Shown here: positions 1 through 6,884 of the stretch, in pieces | How the letters are laid out: each line of letters starts with the position of its first letter | How positions within the stretch are numbered: the stretch's first letter is position 1 | Source: DATKCN01 sp035513175 | GTDB taxonomy: Bacteria; Chloroflexota; Chloroflexia; Thermomicrobiales; CFX8 | Direction: 5' to 3' | DNA length: 13,339 nt | Assembly: GCA_035513175.1 (NCBI GenBank) | Contig: DATKCN010000090.1 | Location: forward strand, 1 to 13,339 | The notes under the pieces: model-generated | Database searches by the model: none | Told to the model about the DNA's origin: nothing | What the model saw: only the letters and a program-made list of their open reading frames with translations | Made by a program: the position numbers and the translations under genes

Positions 1-146
1 AACCTGACCCCCCAGCCCCCTTCCCTGCGAGGGAAGGTGGAGCCCGTTGGAATGTGGTCAGCAGCTCCCCCTCTCCCAACACTGGAAGAGGGGGCCAGGG
101 GGGGGGCGCCGCAGCACTCGTAGGGGCGTCCCCGATCCACGAACCT
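1..146. repeat. Intergenic stretch with two C/G-rich hairpin repeats
   Basis: This non-coding stretch lies downstream of cofC. It holds two stem-loops. The first has arms CCTTCCCT (19-26) and AGGGAAGG (30-37) around a GCG loop. The second has arms CCCCCTCT (67-74) and AGAGGGGG (87-94), followed by a G-run near 98-107. A third unit of the same style sits at 10274-10303. Short C-tract/G-tract hairpins like these are common between genes in Chloroflexota, which is a recollection and was not searched. They could act as transcript ends for cofC, but no T-tract follows. The short plus-strand ORFs here have no recognisable content and I left them out. Confidence 0.6.
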
Positions 147-779
147 CTACTCCATCGCCCCCACGCGCAACGCGGCGTAGTAGCGACGCAGGTCGTCGGG
201 CGTGTCAAGATCGAGATGGGTGCCAGGACGTTGGATGTCGGTCAGCGGCACGTCGGCCAGCGCCAGCGCCAGCCGGTGACGGTGGGCGCTGTGCTCGCCA
301 AAGGCCGGCATGATCGTGTCGGGCGGCGCGAGTAGCAGCGCGTTGGTGCCCGTGCCGTGCCGGTCCGGCGCGATGACGGCCGTGTGCGGCCCTGCCGCCG
401 CCAGCAGCGCCACCACGTCAGCGGCTTCGACCAGCGGCAGGTCGGGAAGCAGGATCAGCAACGCGTCCGCCTCGCCTTCGATCGCCCAGCGCTGCCCCTG
501 CCGGATGGCCGCGTTGAGCCCGCCGCGACGCTGGAACAGGACGCGCGCGCGCGGGTCTCGCAGCTCGTCGCCGAGCCGCTCGTTGAGCGTCACGATCGCC
601 AGCTCGGCAACGCCGCCCTCCAGCATGGCGCCTACCGCGCGGCGCAGCAGGTCGAGCGCCAGCCGCCGCCGCTCCGCCACGGGCAGCTCGCCGCCAAGCC
701 GGCTCTTGGGGTCGTCCAGCCCACGAAATGGGAGCAATCCGAAGACGCGCGGTGGTCGAGGCGCCGGCAGGATCATCAC
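147..779 (-). CDS. cofC: CofC, 2-phospho-L-lactate (or PEP) guanylyltransferase
   Basis: CofC makes the GTP-derived activated intermediate (LPPG, or its enolpyruvyl equivalent) that CofD transfers onto Fo in coenzyme F420 synthesis. It is a soluble cytoplasmic nucleotidyltransferase. The 210-residue product has the family layout: LLPFRGLDDPKSRL (15-28) as the N-terminal nucleotide loop, LNAAIRQG (88-95), LPDLPLV (111-117) with the metal-site Asp, APDRHGTGTNALLL (137-150), HSAHRH (163-168) and DLDTPDDL (190-197). The length is normal. The start is GTG at 779 or the ATG directly after it (776). The GTG abuts the cofD TGA (782-780), so cofC is probably translated by coupling from cofD. No separate Shine-Dalgarno is evident. 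Whether it uses phospholactate or phosphoenolpyruvate cannot be read from the sequence. Bacterial enzymes are often reported to use PEP. Confidence 0.93.
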   Translation of the reverse strand: MMILPAPRPPRVFGLLPFRGLDDPKSRLGGELPVAERRRLALDLLRRAVGAMLEGGVAELAIVTLNERLGDELRDPRARVLFQRRGGLNAAIRQGQRWAIEGEADALLILLPDLPLVEAADVVALLAAAGPHTAVIAPDRHGTGTNALLLAPPDTIMPAFGEHSAHRHRLALALADVPLTDIQRPGTHLDLDTPDDLRRYYAALRVGAME

Positions 780-1745
780 TCAGGGCGCGGGCAGCGTCGC
801 TGCGAGCGTCGCGGCAAAGCCGAGCGTCTCCCGCGCCAGCTGCGCGCGGTCCTCGTACGACTGCATCACCGTGCGCGTCACGACCACGCGCATGCCGCTG
901 GATTCGATCTGCTCGGCCAACGCAGCGTCCGCCTCGTCGATGACGATGCCGTCCAGCAGCCCCAGGTAGAGTGCCGCAACCCCGGCCGCTGACACCTCGT
1001 GCCCGAGCGAGTCCAGCATGCTGTCGGCTGGACCCTTCAACGCCCTGCCGCCGACGATCGGAGACACGGCCACGACCGGCGCGGAGGATCGCTCGATGGC
1101 GTCTCTCATGCCGGGGACCGCGAGCACCGGACCCAGCGACACGATCGGGTTGGAGGGACAGAAGATGATGGCGCTGGCTTCCGCGATCGCCCGCAACGCT
1201 GATTCGCAGGGCCGCGCGAGGCTGATGCCGTCGAACTGCACGCCGAGCACGCGATCGCCGTGACGGCGGGCGACGAAGTAGTCCTGGAAATCGAGGCGGC
1301 CATCGGGCGTGTCGATCATCGTGGCGACACGGTCGTCGGTCATCGGGATCAGCGCGGCGCGAATTCCGAGCGCCGACGCCATGCTCGCCGTCACCTCTGA
1401 CAGTGTCGCTCCCGAACGCAGCTGCTGGGTGCGGTGTACGTGGGTCGCGAAGTCGCGATCCCCGAGCTGGAACCAGGGCTCGCCGCTGTAGCGCGCCAGC
1501 ATGCCGAGCGTGGCGAAGCTGTCCCCCTCGATGCCCCAGCCTGTGGCCGGATTCGCCAGCCCTGCCAGCGTGTACATTACCGTGTCGAGGTCGGGACAGA
1601 TGCGCAGGCCGTAAAGATCGAAGTCATCCGCCGTGTTGACGATCACGCTCAGCGCCCCGGCATTCGGCAGCGCCAGCTGTAACCCGTGCGCCAGCTTCGC
1701 CCCGCCGACGCCGCCCGCGATCGCCACGATTCGTTGCTCTGCCAC
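780..1745 (-). CDS. cofD: CofD, phospholactate (or phosphoenolpyruvyl) transferase to Fo
   Basis: CofD joins the CofC product to Fo to give F420-0 (or dehydro-F420-0). From the GTG start at 1745 the protein is 321 residues, typical for the family. An ATG at 1829 would add 28 Arg-rich residues unlike other CofD N termini, so I prefer the GTG, which is preceded by a GAGAGG stretch. Diagnostic motifs are AIAGGVGGAKLA (8-19) at the extreme N terminus, NTADDFDLYGLRICPDLDT (37-55), and CPSNPIVSLGPVLAVPG (196-212). It heads the cofD-cofC pair, whose stop and start codons are adjacent. The gamma-glutamyl ligase (cofE/fbiB) and the Fo synthase genes are not in the window, so the pathway is split in this genome. 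The 170 bp upstream (1746-1915) show no convincing promoter, so read-through from the regulator gene is possible. Confidence 0.94.
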   Translation of the reverse strand: MAEQRIVAIAGGVGGAKLAHGLQLALPNAGALSVIVNTADDFDLYGLRICPDLDTVMYTLAGLANPATGWGIEGDSFATLGMLARYSGEPWFQLGDRDFATHVHRTQQLRSGATLSEVTASMASALGIRAALIPMTDDRVATMIDTPDGRLDFQDYFVARRHGDRVLGVQFDGISLARPCESALRAIAEASAIIFCPSNPIVSLGPVLAVPGMRDAIERSSAPVVAVSPIVGGRALKGPADSMLDSLGHEVSAAGVAALYLGLLDGIVIDEADAALAEQIESSGMRVVVTRTVMQSYEDRAQLARETLGFAATLAATLPAP

Positions 1746-1915
1746 GCGCCGCGCCGCCTCTCGCGTCCTCCCGCAACGTATCCATTTGACACGCCGCCGG
1801 AATACTACCGCGTTCGAGACGCACGCCACGCCGCTCGGCGCACGAACAATCCCGAGCCGGAACTGGGCTGACCGTTCCTGGTCCGGGTCTGTTCAGACGC
1901 GCTGCTGGCGAATCC

Positions 1916-2392
1916 TCAACTGGTAGCTGGAGCGAATGATCCTGCCGAGCGCCGAATATCGCGCGCCAGGAGGTTGACCGGCCAGGCCGCCAGCCGCTTG
2001 GTAACACGCGCCGATGTAGCCCCTGCGCGCACGCGTCCGAGCACAAACGAGACACTGGCCAGCAGGGCTTTGACATCGAATGGCTTTTCCAGCAGGAGGT
2101 CGACATCCAGATCGGGATCGATGTCCTCCGGATGCATCAGCGCCGAGATCATGACGACCGGCATCTCGCGCAGGAACGTGTCGGACCGCATTTCACGCAC
2201 AAGCTCGATGCCGTTCATGACCGACATGTTCACATCGCAGACAACCGCGTCAACGTGGTTCTCGCGAAGCCGCTGGAGCGCTTCTCTTCCGTTCGTCGCG
2301 GCGATGACAGTGTGATCCGACTCACTCTCCAGCACATCGGTCAACAGGTCCAGAATCCTGAAATCATCGTCGACGACAAGGATCGTAGCCAT
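1916..2392 (-). CDS. Stand-alone receiver-domain response regulator (CheY-like)
   Basis: This 158-residue protein is a receiver domain with a short basic tail and no DNA-binding or enzymatic output domain. The acidic pocket is D8-D9-D10, the phospho-acceptor is D53 (in VVCDVNMSVMNG), the switch Ser is S83 (ISAL) and the conserved Lys is K103 (LEKPFD). All active-site positions are present. Residues 117-158 are basic and Ala-rich and match no domain I recognise. Such single-domain regulators pass phosphate or a signal to a partner protein. No histidine kinase is adjacent, so it is an orphan here. The ATG at 2392 follows GGAGAGGA with 9-nt spacing. A candidate promoter (TTGCAT, 16 bp, TATAGG) lies at 2495-2468. 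The gene ends 170 bp before cofD on the same strand, and a functional link to F420 is not indicated. Confidence 0.9.
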   Translation of the reverse strand: MATILVVDDDFRILDLLTDVLESESDHTVIAATNGREALQRLRENHVDAVVCDVNMSVMNGIELVREMRSDTFLREMPVVMISALMHPEDIDPDLDVDLLLEKPFDVKALLASVSFVLGRVRAGATSARVTKRLAAWPVNLLARDIRRSAGSFAPATS

Positions 2393-2446
2393 CCCTTATC
2401 GTCCTCTCCGTGTGTCCGGGCAGGCACTCTGGCCACCCCAGGATCA

Positions 2447-2475
2447 TTGACAGCTGTGGCGTCCATCCCTATAAC
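2447..2475 (+). promoter_or_regulatory. Near-consensus sigma-70/SigA promoter, plus strand
   Basis: A perfect -35 TTGACA (2447-2452) is followed by exactly 17 bp and a -10 TATAAC (2470-2475, 5 of 6 matches). The start would be near 2482. This is the best housekeeping-type promoter I found in the window, and it stands out in GC-rich DNA. The first candidate gene downstream is the 77-residue ORF at 2662, so the transcript would have a leader of about 180 nt. A non-coding transcript is the alternative. Confidence 0.7.
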
Positions 2476-2495
2476 GCATTGTTCGTGCCATGCAA
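2468..2495 (-). promoter_or_regulatory. Divergent promoter overlapping the plus-strand one
   Basis: On the minus strand, TTGCAT (2495-2490), a 16-bp spacer and TATAGG (2473-2468) form a moderate promoter. It would drive the receiver gene from a start near 2461, with a leader of about 70 nt. Its -10 overlaps the plus-strand -10 (2470-2475), so polymerase could bind in only one orientation at a time. Confidence 0.45.
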
Positions 2496-2661
2496 CGCTT
2501 GCCCCCGCTCGTTCGACTCTCCGCGTCACGAATGTTTCCCCGCGTCCGCACGATGCCCGTCGCGACGACTGGACCATCGCCGGGCTGGCAAGCACAGTCG
2601 CCCGCGCTGTTGTCTGCTACGCTTCGGTCAACACGGCGCCATGACATGAAAGGATCGACCG

Positions 2662-2895
2662 ATGCCACGCTTGCCGAATCCACCCCGCGATGGGCACCCC
2701 GGCAAACCCCCGCGACGACGGGGCAGGAAGACCACACAAAGCCAAGACAAACCGCCCTCCAGGCCGCGCTCGTATGGTCAGTCGGCGGAGATGCCGGAGC
2801 CGGTTGATGGCCGCGTCGAGCTGGAACACGAGTCGCTCGAAGAGTTGGCCGGGGAGCCGGTGCGTGAGGAAGGCGAGGACGAGAAACCTTGCTGA
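2662..2895 (+). CDS. Hypothetical small charge-segregated protein
   Basis: This 77-residue ORF matches no family I know. The first 40 or so residues are rich in Pro, Arg and Lys (for example GKPPRRRGRK). Residues 44-77 are strongly acidic (for example ELEHESLEELAGEP). There is no hydrophobic segment or signal peptide, so a disordered cytoplasmic protein is expected. Support for coding: AAAGGA lies 7 nt before the ATG, a near-consensus promoter is upstream at 2447-2475, and the second half has the G/C-ending codons of neighbouring genes. Against: third-position GC is only moderate in the first half, and nothing is recognisable. It ends 127 bp before the DGPF gene and is probably transcribed separately. 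Confidence 0.42.
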   Translation: MPRLPNPPRDGHPGKPPRRRGRKTTQSQDKPPSRPRSYGQSAEMPEPVDGRVELEHESLEELAGEPVREEGEDEKPC

Positions 2896-2929
2896 CGCGA
2901 ATGCCAGCGGGTTCGTTCCAGGCTCGCGG

Positions 2930-2956
2930 TGTCGTTTTTCGCCGCTCGTGTTCGTC
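2930..2956 (+). promoter_or_regulatory. Candidate ECF42-type promoter upstream of the DGPF-sigma operon
   Basis: TGTCGT (2930-2935) is followed by a 17-bp spacer and CGTC (2953-2956). From memory, the described ECF42 promoter consensus is TGTCGA at -35 and a CGTC/CGAC-like -10, so this differs at one -35 base. It lies about 65 bp before the DGPF start codon, and no SigA-type promoter is evident in 2896-3022. This would make the sigma factor autoregulated. Confidence 0.5.
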
Positions 2957-3022
2957 ATACAGGTAACGGCGCGTCCGAGCGTCGTTCGGAGGCGGCGAGC
3001 CGCGACGAAACGGAGGTCAGAC

Positions 3023-3367
3023 ATGGCGCGCTTCATGTTGCTGCTGCGCGGCGGGGCAGAGTCAATGGATGAGTACTCCCCGGAGGACTTCCAGCGCATC
3101 ATCCAGCCGTACATCGACTGGTCGAACGCGCTGCGCGCCGAGGGGCGACACCTCGGCGGGGACGAGCTGGACAGCGGCGGGCGCGTCGTGCGCCTGCGCA
3201 ACGGCCAGGCAACGGTTGATGGGCCATACACCGAGACGAAGGAGAACATCGGCGGCTATTTCATCATCCAGGCCGCCGACGAGGACGAGGCGGCGGAGAT
3301 TGCCAAGGGCTGCCCGATCCTGCGCCACGGCGGGCTCGTTGAGGTGCGCGCGATCGTCGAGCACTGA
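3023..3367 (+). CDS. DGPF-domain (YCII-related) protein, partner of ECF42 sigma
   Basis: This 114-residue protein belongs to the YCII-related/DGPF family (dimeric alpha+beta fold). It begins MARFMLLLRG, has the hallmark DGPYTETKE (66-74, with Tyr in place of Phe), then IGGYFII (76-82), and ends with the usual GLVEVRAI strand. The length is typical. The start is the ATG at 3023, with GGAGG 6 nt upstream (3012-3016). A longer reading from further upstream would be an artefact. The biochemical role of DGPF proteins is not established. Their genes are known to sit beside ECF42 sigma factors and to be among their main targets. Here the stop is only 3 nt before the sigma-factor start, so the two are co-transcribed. 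A candidate ECF42-like promoter lies at 2930-2956. Confidence 0.9.
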   Translation: MARFMLLLRGGAESMDEYSPEDFQRIIQPYIDWSNALRAEGRHLGGDELDSGGRVVRLRNGQATVDGPYTETKENIGGYFIIQAADEDEAAEIAKGCPILRHGGLVEVRAIVEH

Positions 3368-3370
3368 GCG

Positions 3371-4681
3371 GTGGACGACACGCACGGGACGGCCGCACAC
3401 GCCGAACTGAACACGCTCGTCGACGATCTGTTCCGCCGCCAGGCCGCGCGGATCGTCTCGACGCTGACACGCGTGTTCGGGCCGGGCTACCTGTCGCTGG
3501 CGGAGGACGTGACGCAGGAAACGCTGATCGCCGCCCTGCGCCAGTGGCCGTACAGCGGCGTGCCGGACAATCCCTCAGCATGGCTCATGACCGTGGCGCG
3601 CAACCGGGCGCTGGACGCGATCCGGCGCGAGAGGGTCCAGGCGCGCGGGTACGCGGACATCGCCACCCTGCAAGCGGCGTGGGATGAGCTGGAGCAGGCC
3701 GTCGACCTGCTCGACCACGAGCCGCGCGACGACCAGTTGCGCATGATGTTCACCTGCTGCCATCCGGCCCTCTCCCGCGAGGCGCGCGTCGCGCTGACGC
3801 TGAAGACGCTGGGCGGGCTCAGCGTGCCGGAGATCGCCCGCGCGTTCCTGGTCAAGGAAGAGACGATCGCCCGGCGCCTGGTCCGGGCCAGGCGCGCCCT
3901 GCGCGAGCGGCGGGTCTCCTTCGCCGTGCCCGCCGCCGCCGAGCTGCCGTTCCGGCTCGATTCCGTCATGGACGCGCTGTATCTCTTATTTAATGAAGGC
4001 TACAGCGCGCACTCCGGCGGCGCGCTGGTGCGCCACGACCTGTGCGCCGAGGCGATCCGCCTCGCCTCGCTGCTGGCCGAGCATCCGGTCGGCAATGTGC
4101 CGCGCGTGCACGCGCTGCTGGCGCTGCTGCTGCTCCAGGCCTCCCGCCTGCCCGCCCGCACCGACGACGCCGGCGACCTGCTGCTGCTCGAAGATCAGGA
4201 CCGCGCGCTGTGGGACCGGCGCTTGACGCGGGCGGGGCTGCTGGAGCTGGCCCGCGCGGCGTCTGGGGAGACGCTCAGCGTTTACCACCTGCAAGCGGAA
4301 ATCGCCGCCTGCCACTCCGTCGCGCCCAACTATCCGTCAACCGACTGGCGCCGCATCCTGCGCTGCTACGACGACCTGCTCGCGCTGGCCCCGTCGCCGG
4401 TCGTGGCGCTCAACCGCGCCGTCGCGCTTGCGATGGTCGACGGGCCGGAGGCAGGCATCGCCGCGCTAGACGCGATTCGCGCCTCGCCGGGCATCGCGTC
4501 GTACCACCTGTTCCACGCCACCCTCGGTGAGCTGTGGCGCCGGGCCGGGGACGACCGCGAGGCGGCGGTCCACCTGACCCGCGCGCTCCAGATCGGAGGA
4601 ACCGACCCGGAGCGGCGTTTCCTTCAGGCGCGGCTGGACGGGCTCGGGGTTGAAGCGGGACGCGCCACGCGGGATGCGTAG
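3371..4681 (+). CDS. ECF42-group RNA polymerase sigma factor with C-terminal extension
   Basis: This 436-residue extracytoplasmic-function sigma factor has the fused helical C-terminal domain of group ECF42 (DUF6596/COG4941 type). Region 2 covers roughly residues 15-88 (LAEDVTQETLIAALRQWP, then NPSAWLMTVARNRALDAIRR). Region 4 covers about 122-180, with QLRMMFTCCHPALS and the helix-turn-helix LGGLSVPEIARAFLVKEETI. The long C-terminal part contains the family signature DALYLLFNEGYSAHSGG (201-217) and, near the end, TPR-like helices. ECF42 factors lack a classical anti-sigma factor and the extension is thought to control activity. Consistently, no anti-sigma gene is adjacent. The start is GTG at 3371, 3 nt after the DGPF stop, with a weak ribosome site, so translational coupling is likely. 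The signal cannot be inferred from the sequence. Confidence 0.93.
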   Translation: MDDTHGTAAHAELNTLVDDLFRRQAARIVSTLTRVFGPGYLSLAEDVTQETLIAALRQWPYSGVPDNPSAWLMTVARNRALDAIRRERVQARGYADIATLQAAWDELEQAVDLLDHEPRDDQLRMMFTCCHPALSREARVALTLKTLGGLSVPEIARAFLVKEETIARRLVRARRALRERRVSFAVPAAAELPFRLDSVMDALYLLFNEGYSAHSGGALVRHDLCAEAIRLASLLAEHPVGNVPRVHALLALLLLQASRLPARTDDAGDLLLLEDQDRALWDRRLTRAGLLELARAASGETLSVYHLQAEIAACHSVAPNYPSTDWRRILRCYDDLLALAPSPVVALNRAVALAMVDGPEAGIAALDAIRASPGIASYHLFHATLGELWRRAGDDREAAVHLTRALQIGGTDPERRFLQARLDGLGVEAGRATRDA

Positions 4682-4847
4682 GGGAGGCCCCGTGTGATCC
4701 CGGTTGGATGCGTGCGCGGTTTGCGCGATGGTCCACGTTGGTCGCCAATGCGGGCGGCGTGGCGTCCAACCGGGGGGCTCAACGGGGCCCGCCCGATGCG
4801 GATCTGGGTTCTTATCCCTCGGACCTCATCCTCCGGCCCGAGCCTCG
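4682..4847. other. Convergent intergenic region, no strong terminator seen
   Basis: These 166 bp separate the ends of the sigma-factor gene (plus) and the secreted-protein gene (minus). The only structure I see is a small GGGG-AGG-CCCC stem right after the sigma stop (4681-4691), without a T-tract. ORFs reading across it are shadows. Confidence 0.4.
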
Positions 4848-6572
4848 CTACTGGCCCGCCTCATGCACCGTCACGGCGTTTCTCGTGTCGAGGCCGAGCG
4901 CCTTGAACGCGGGCCAGTTCAGCTCCACGACCCACTTGGCGTGCCAACCGCTGACGTGCTGCGTCGCGACGGCGTCGCCGATCGTGCAGGTGATCGTCAC
5001 GCCGTTGGCGCTGAGATGAAGCCGCTGGCCGACGCGGTAGCCCGGGTGCACGCAGTAGTAGCCGTTCGGGTCGTACTGCCAGCCCGCGACCGCCGTGCCC
5101 CAACTGTCGTACAGCCGCATCGTCCGCTCCCACCAGGCAACGTCGTATGACTGGGAGTAATAGGCCGCCGCGCCAGTTCCAAGGAACGCGCCGGGCCCGC
5201 TCGCGGGAACGTCCGGCTCGGCGGGCGGCGCGGGGGTCGTGGGGGTGTAGGCGATCGGGTGCGTGGCCTTCAATGAGGCATACGCGTTCAGCGTCGCGTC
5301 GATCAATCCGGTGAGCGCCGGGTCGCCCCAGTCCGGGTTCCCGCCACTATAGTAGTTGGCCAGGATCGCGGCGCGGTCGGCGCTCGCTCCGTTCCAGCGG
5401 CGCAACTCGCCGGCCGCGTGGTCGGCGTTGCGCGCCGGGTCGTGGAAAGCTTCGGTCTGTCGCGCATACTCGTCCGCCTGCACGGCCAACAACCCGACGC
5501 CGCCGGTCGCCTGCGTCGCGCCAGGGTTGCCGTGCGACGCCGCCTGCGCGATGGCTGCCAGCAGGAACGGGTCGACGCCATGTCGGGTCGCCGCGCCTAC
5601 GATCTCCTCCCCGAACGGCTCGAGGCTCGCCAGCGAAACCAGCGTCGGATCGCTGGGTTGTGACAGGCCGCGCCAGGTCCGATAGTGCAGCCCGGCATTG
5701 CCCGATTCCACGCGCCACGCCGGGTCATTGTCCGGCGTGTATGTCAGCACCCGGCGCTCGAACGCCTGCACCATGACGCGCTGGGCAACGCCGCCGACAG
5801 TGGCGTCGACCCAGTACGGCTCGGTCAGTGGCCGGCCGATAATGTAGTTCGCCGGATACTGTTGCGCCACGATCCACTCGGCGAACGGTTTGGCGATGTT
5901 GTGGCCCGTCACGTCATCGTAGGAGCCGTAGGTAACCCCATGGCCCGCGATCGCCGCGTACTCGATCTGCCCGTTGCCGCGGATCAGGTCGCCAACTTCC
6001 TGACCGACCCTCGACGCCGGGACCGGGACGGAGTCGCCGCCGCGCAGCGCCTTGCCGTCGATCGACGCCCGCGGGCCGAGCGCCGCGTACGTCAGCGCGC
6101 CCGGCTGGTCCGGATCTCCCGCGATCGGGATGTGTGGCGAATCACGCGCGGCGACCGTGTCCGGGCCGAATGGAATCTCTCCAGCCAGCATCTGAGCGAC
6201 GAGCAGCGCGCCGGTGACGTGCCAGGCGGAGTCAGGGGATGTGCTGGGATCGAGGATGTCGAGGCGTGCTTTGTCGAAGTAGACCATCGTACGACGCAGC
6301 GCGGGGCTGTCTTCGGAATACTCGACCCCGGTCGCGATGGCGTGCGGCCCCCATAGCCAGCCCCGCACGGCGCTGCCGTTCGCGACCGGCTCATCGTCCG
6401 CGCGCCATATCCGCGATATCGCCGCGTCCACCGGCACGCCGCCGACGGTATGCATCTGTTCGGCGCCGGTCGCCGTCTCGGAGCGCAGCGCGAGTGGCGT
6501 CGCGACGGTAATAATGAGCGCAAGCGCAAGTGGCGCGCGCCAGCGCGCCGGGACATCGATAGCGTTGGACAT
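4848..6572 (-). CDS. Secreted protein: Chloroflexota module, degenerate transglycosylase domain, DPBB-like C terminus
   Basis: This 574-residue exported protein begins with a signal peptide: basic RWR (10-12), a hydrophobic core (about 13-29) and a likely cleavage near A34-A37. Residues 48-301 form a module I associate with secreted Chloroflexota proteins, with EPVANGSAVRGWLWGP (61-76), VYFDKARLDI (97-106), TGHNIAKPF (222-230) and ERRVLTYTPDN (272-282). Its function is unknown. Residues 321-412 resemble a lytic transglycosylase/lysozyme fold (HGVDPFLLAAIAQAASHGNP), but the catalytic Glu of the usual ES-x-x-NP motif is Ala (A345), the Gln of GLMQ is Ala, and YNAG has become YYSG. It is therefore probably a non-catalytic wall-binding domain. 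A Pro-rich linker (442-458) leads to a double-psi beta-barrel/RlpA-like domain (about 462-572) with two Cys (507, 529) that could pair. GGAGAGG lies 5 nt before the ATG. Confidence 0.82.
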   Translation of the reverse strand: MSNAIDVPARWRAPLALALIITVATPLALRSETATGAEQMHTVGGVPVDAAISRIWRADDEPVANGSAVRGWLWGPHAIATGVEYSEDSPALRRTMVYFDKARLDILDPSTSPDSAWHVTGALLVAQMLAGEIPFGPDTVAARDSPHIPIAGDPDQPGALTYAALGPRASIDGKALRGGDSVPVPASRVGQEVGDLIRGNGQIEYAAIAGHGVTYGSYDDVTGHNIAKPFAEWIVAQQYPANYIIGRPLTEPYWVDATVGGVAQRVMVQAFERRVLTYTPDNDPAWRVESGNAGLHYRTWRGLSQPSDPTLVSLASLEPFGEEIVGAATRHGVDPFLLAAIAQAASHGNPGATQATGGVGLLAVQADEYARQTEAFHDPARNADHAAGELRRWNGASADRAAILANYYSGGNPDWGDPALTGLIDATLNAYASLKATHPIAYTPTTPAPPAEPDVPASGPGAFLGTGAAAYYSQSYDVAWWERTMRLYDSWGTAVAGWQYDPNGYYCVHPGYRVGQRLHLSANGVTITCTIGDAVATQHVSGWHAKWVVELNWPAFKALGLDTRNAVTVHEAGQ

Positions 6573-6616
6573 CCAGACCTCTCCACCGTCGCGGGCCGTG
6601 CCCGTGACGCACAGAA

Positions 6617-6634
6617 CGGCGTCCGAAGACGCCG
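6617..6634 (-). promoter_or_regulatory. Hairpin with UUCG tetraloop in the leader of the secreted-protein gene
   Basis: In the minus-strand RNA, CGGCGUC, a UUCG loop and GACGCCG form a perfect 7-bp stem closed by C(UUCG)G, an exceptionally stable tetraloop class. It lies about 45 nt before the ATG at 6572 and is followed by a weak UUCUGUG. It could stabilise the 5' end of the mRNA or act as a weak attenuator. Confidence 0.55.
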
Positions 6635-6884
6635 CCTGCCGCTTTCCATTGCCTGTCTCTTCGAAGCATTCACGAGTGTCGAGCGTGCTCCGTTGCGCGC
6701 TCTCCCTCGTTTTCTCTCAGCACGAGAGCGCCAGACGCTCCCGCTGACCGGCGTCGCGCCGGATGGGCGCGGTTGCCGTGCGATGGCATCGGACTCCGTT
6801 AGCAGGGTGGGTCCGAACGATTCCGGGTCAGACAACAGCGCGCGATTCGTGGCGCCGGAGCCTCGCTGGGGCGAATGCTCTCGG

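Larger units (their letters stand above)
2393..2661. other. Divergent intergenic region containing overlapping promoters
   Basis: These 269 bp separate the receiver gene (minus) from the small ORF at 2662 (plus). The main content is the overlapping promoter pair at 2447-2495. The rest would be about 70 nt of leader for the receiver gene and about 180 nt for the small ORF. I see no strong hairpin or riboswitch-like architecture in the longer leader. ORFs reading through this stretch have poor start contexts and no recognisable content. Confidence 0.5.

Noticed and set aside
1786..1808. TTGACA followed by TACTAC on the plus strand
   Set aside because: The spacing is only 11 bp and no plus-strand gene follows, so it is not a usable promoter.
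780..1829. Longer cofD reading from the ATG at 1829
   Set aside because: The extra 28 residues are Arg-rich and unlike CofD N termini, which begin a few residues before the AGGVGGAK motif. The GTG at 1745 fits better.
2690..3022. N-terminal extension of the DGPF gene from 2690
   Set aside because: The DGPF family begins at the ATG at 3023, which has GGAGG 6 nt upstream. The added part is not family-like and would overlap the 2662 ORF.
2617..3249. 210-codon minus-strand ORF
   Set aside because: It is antisense to the DGPF gene and the small 2662 ORF, has Arg/Ser-rich chance composition and no recognisable motif.
5400..5600. Active lytic transglycosylase in the secreted protein
   Set aside because: The fold-like pattern is present but the catalytic Glu is Ala and other active-site positions are changed, so muralytic activity is not supported.
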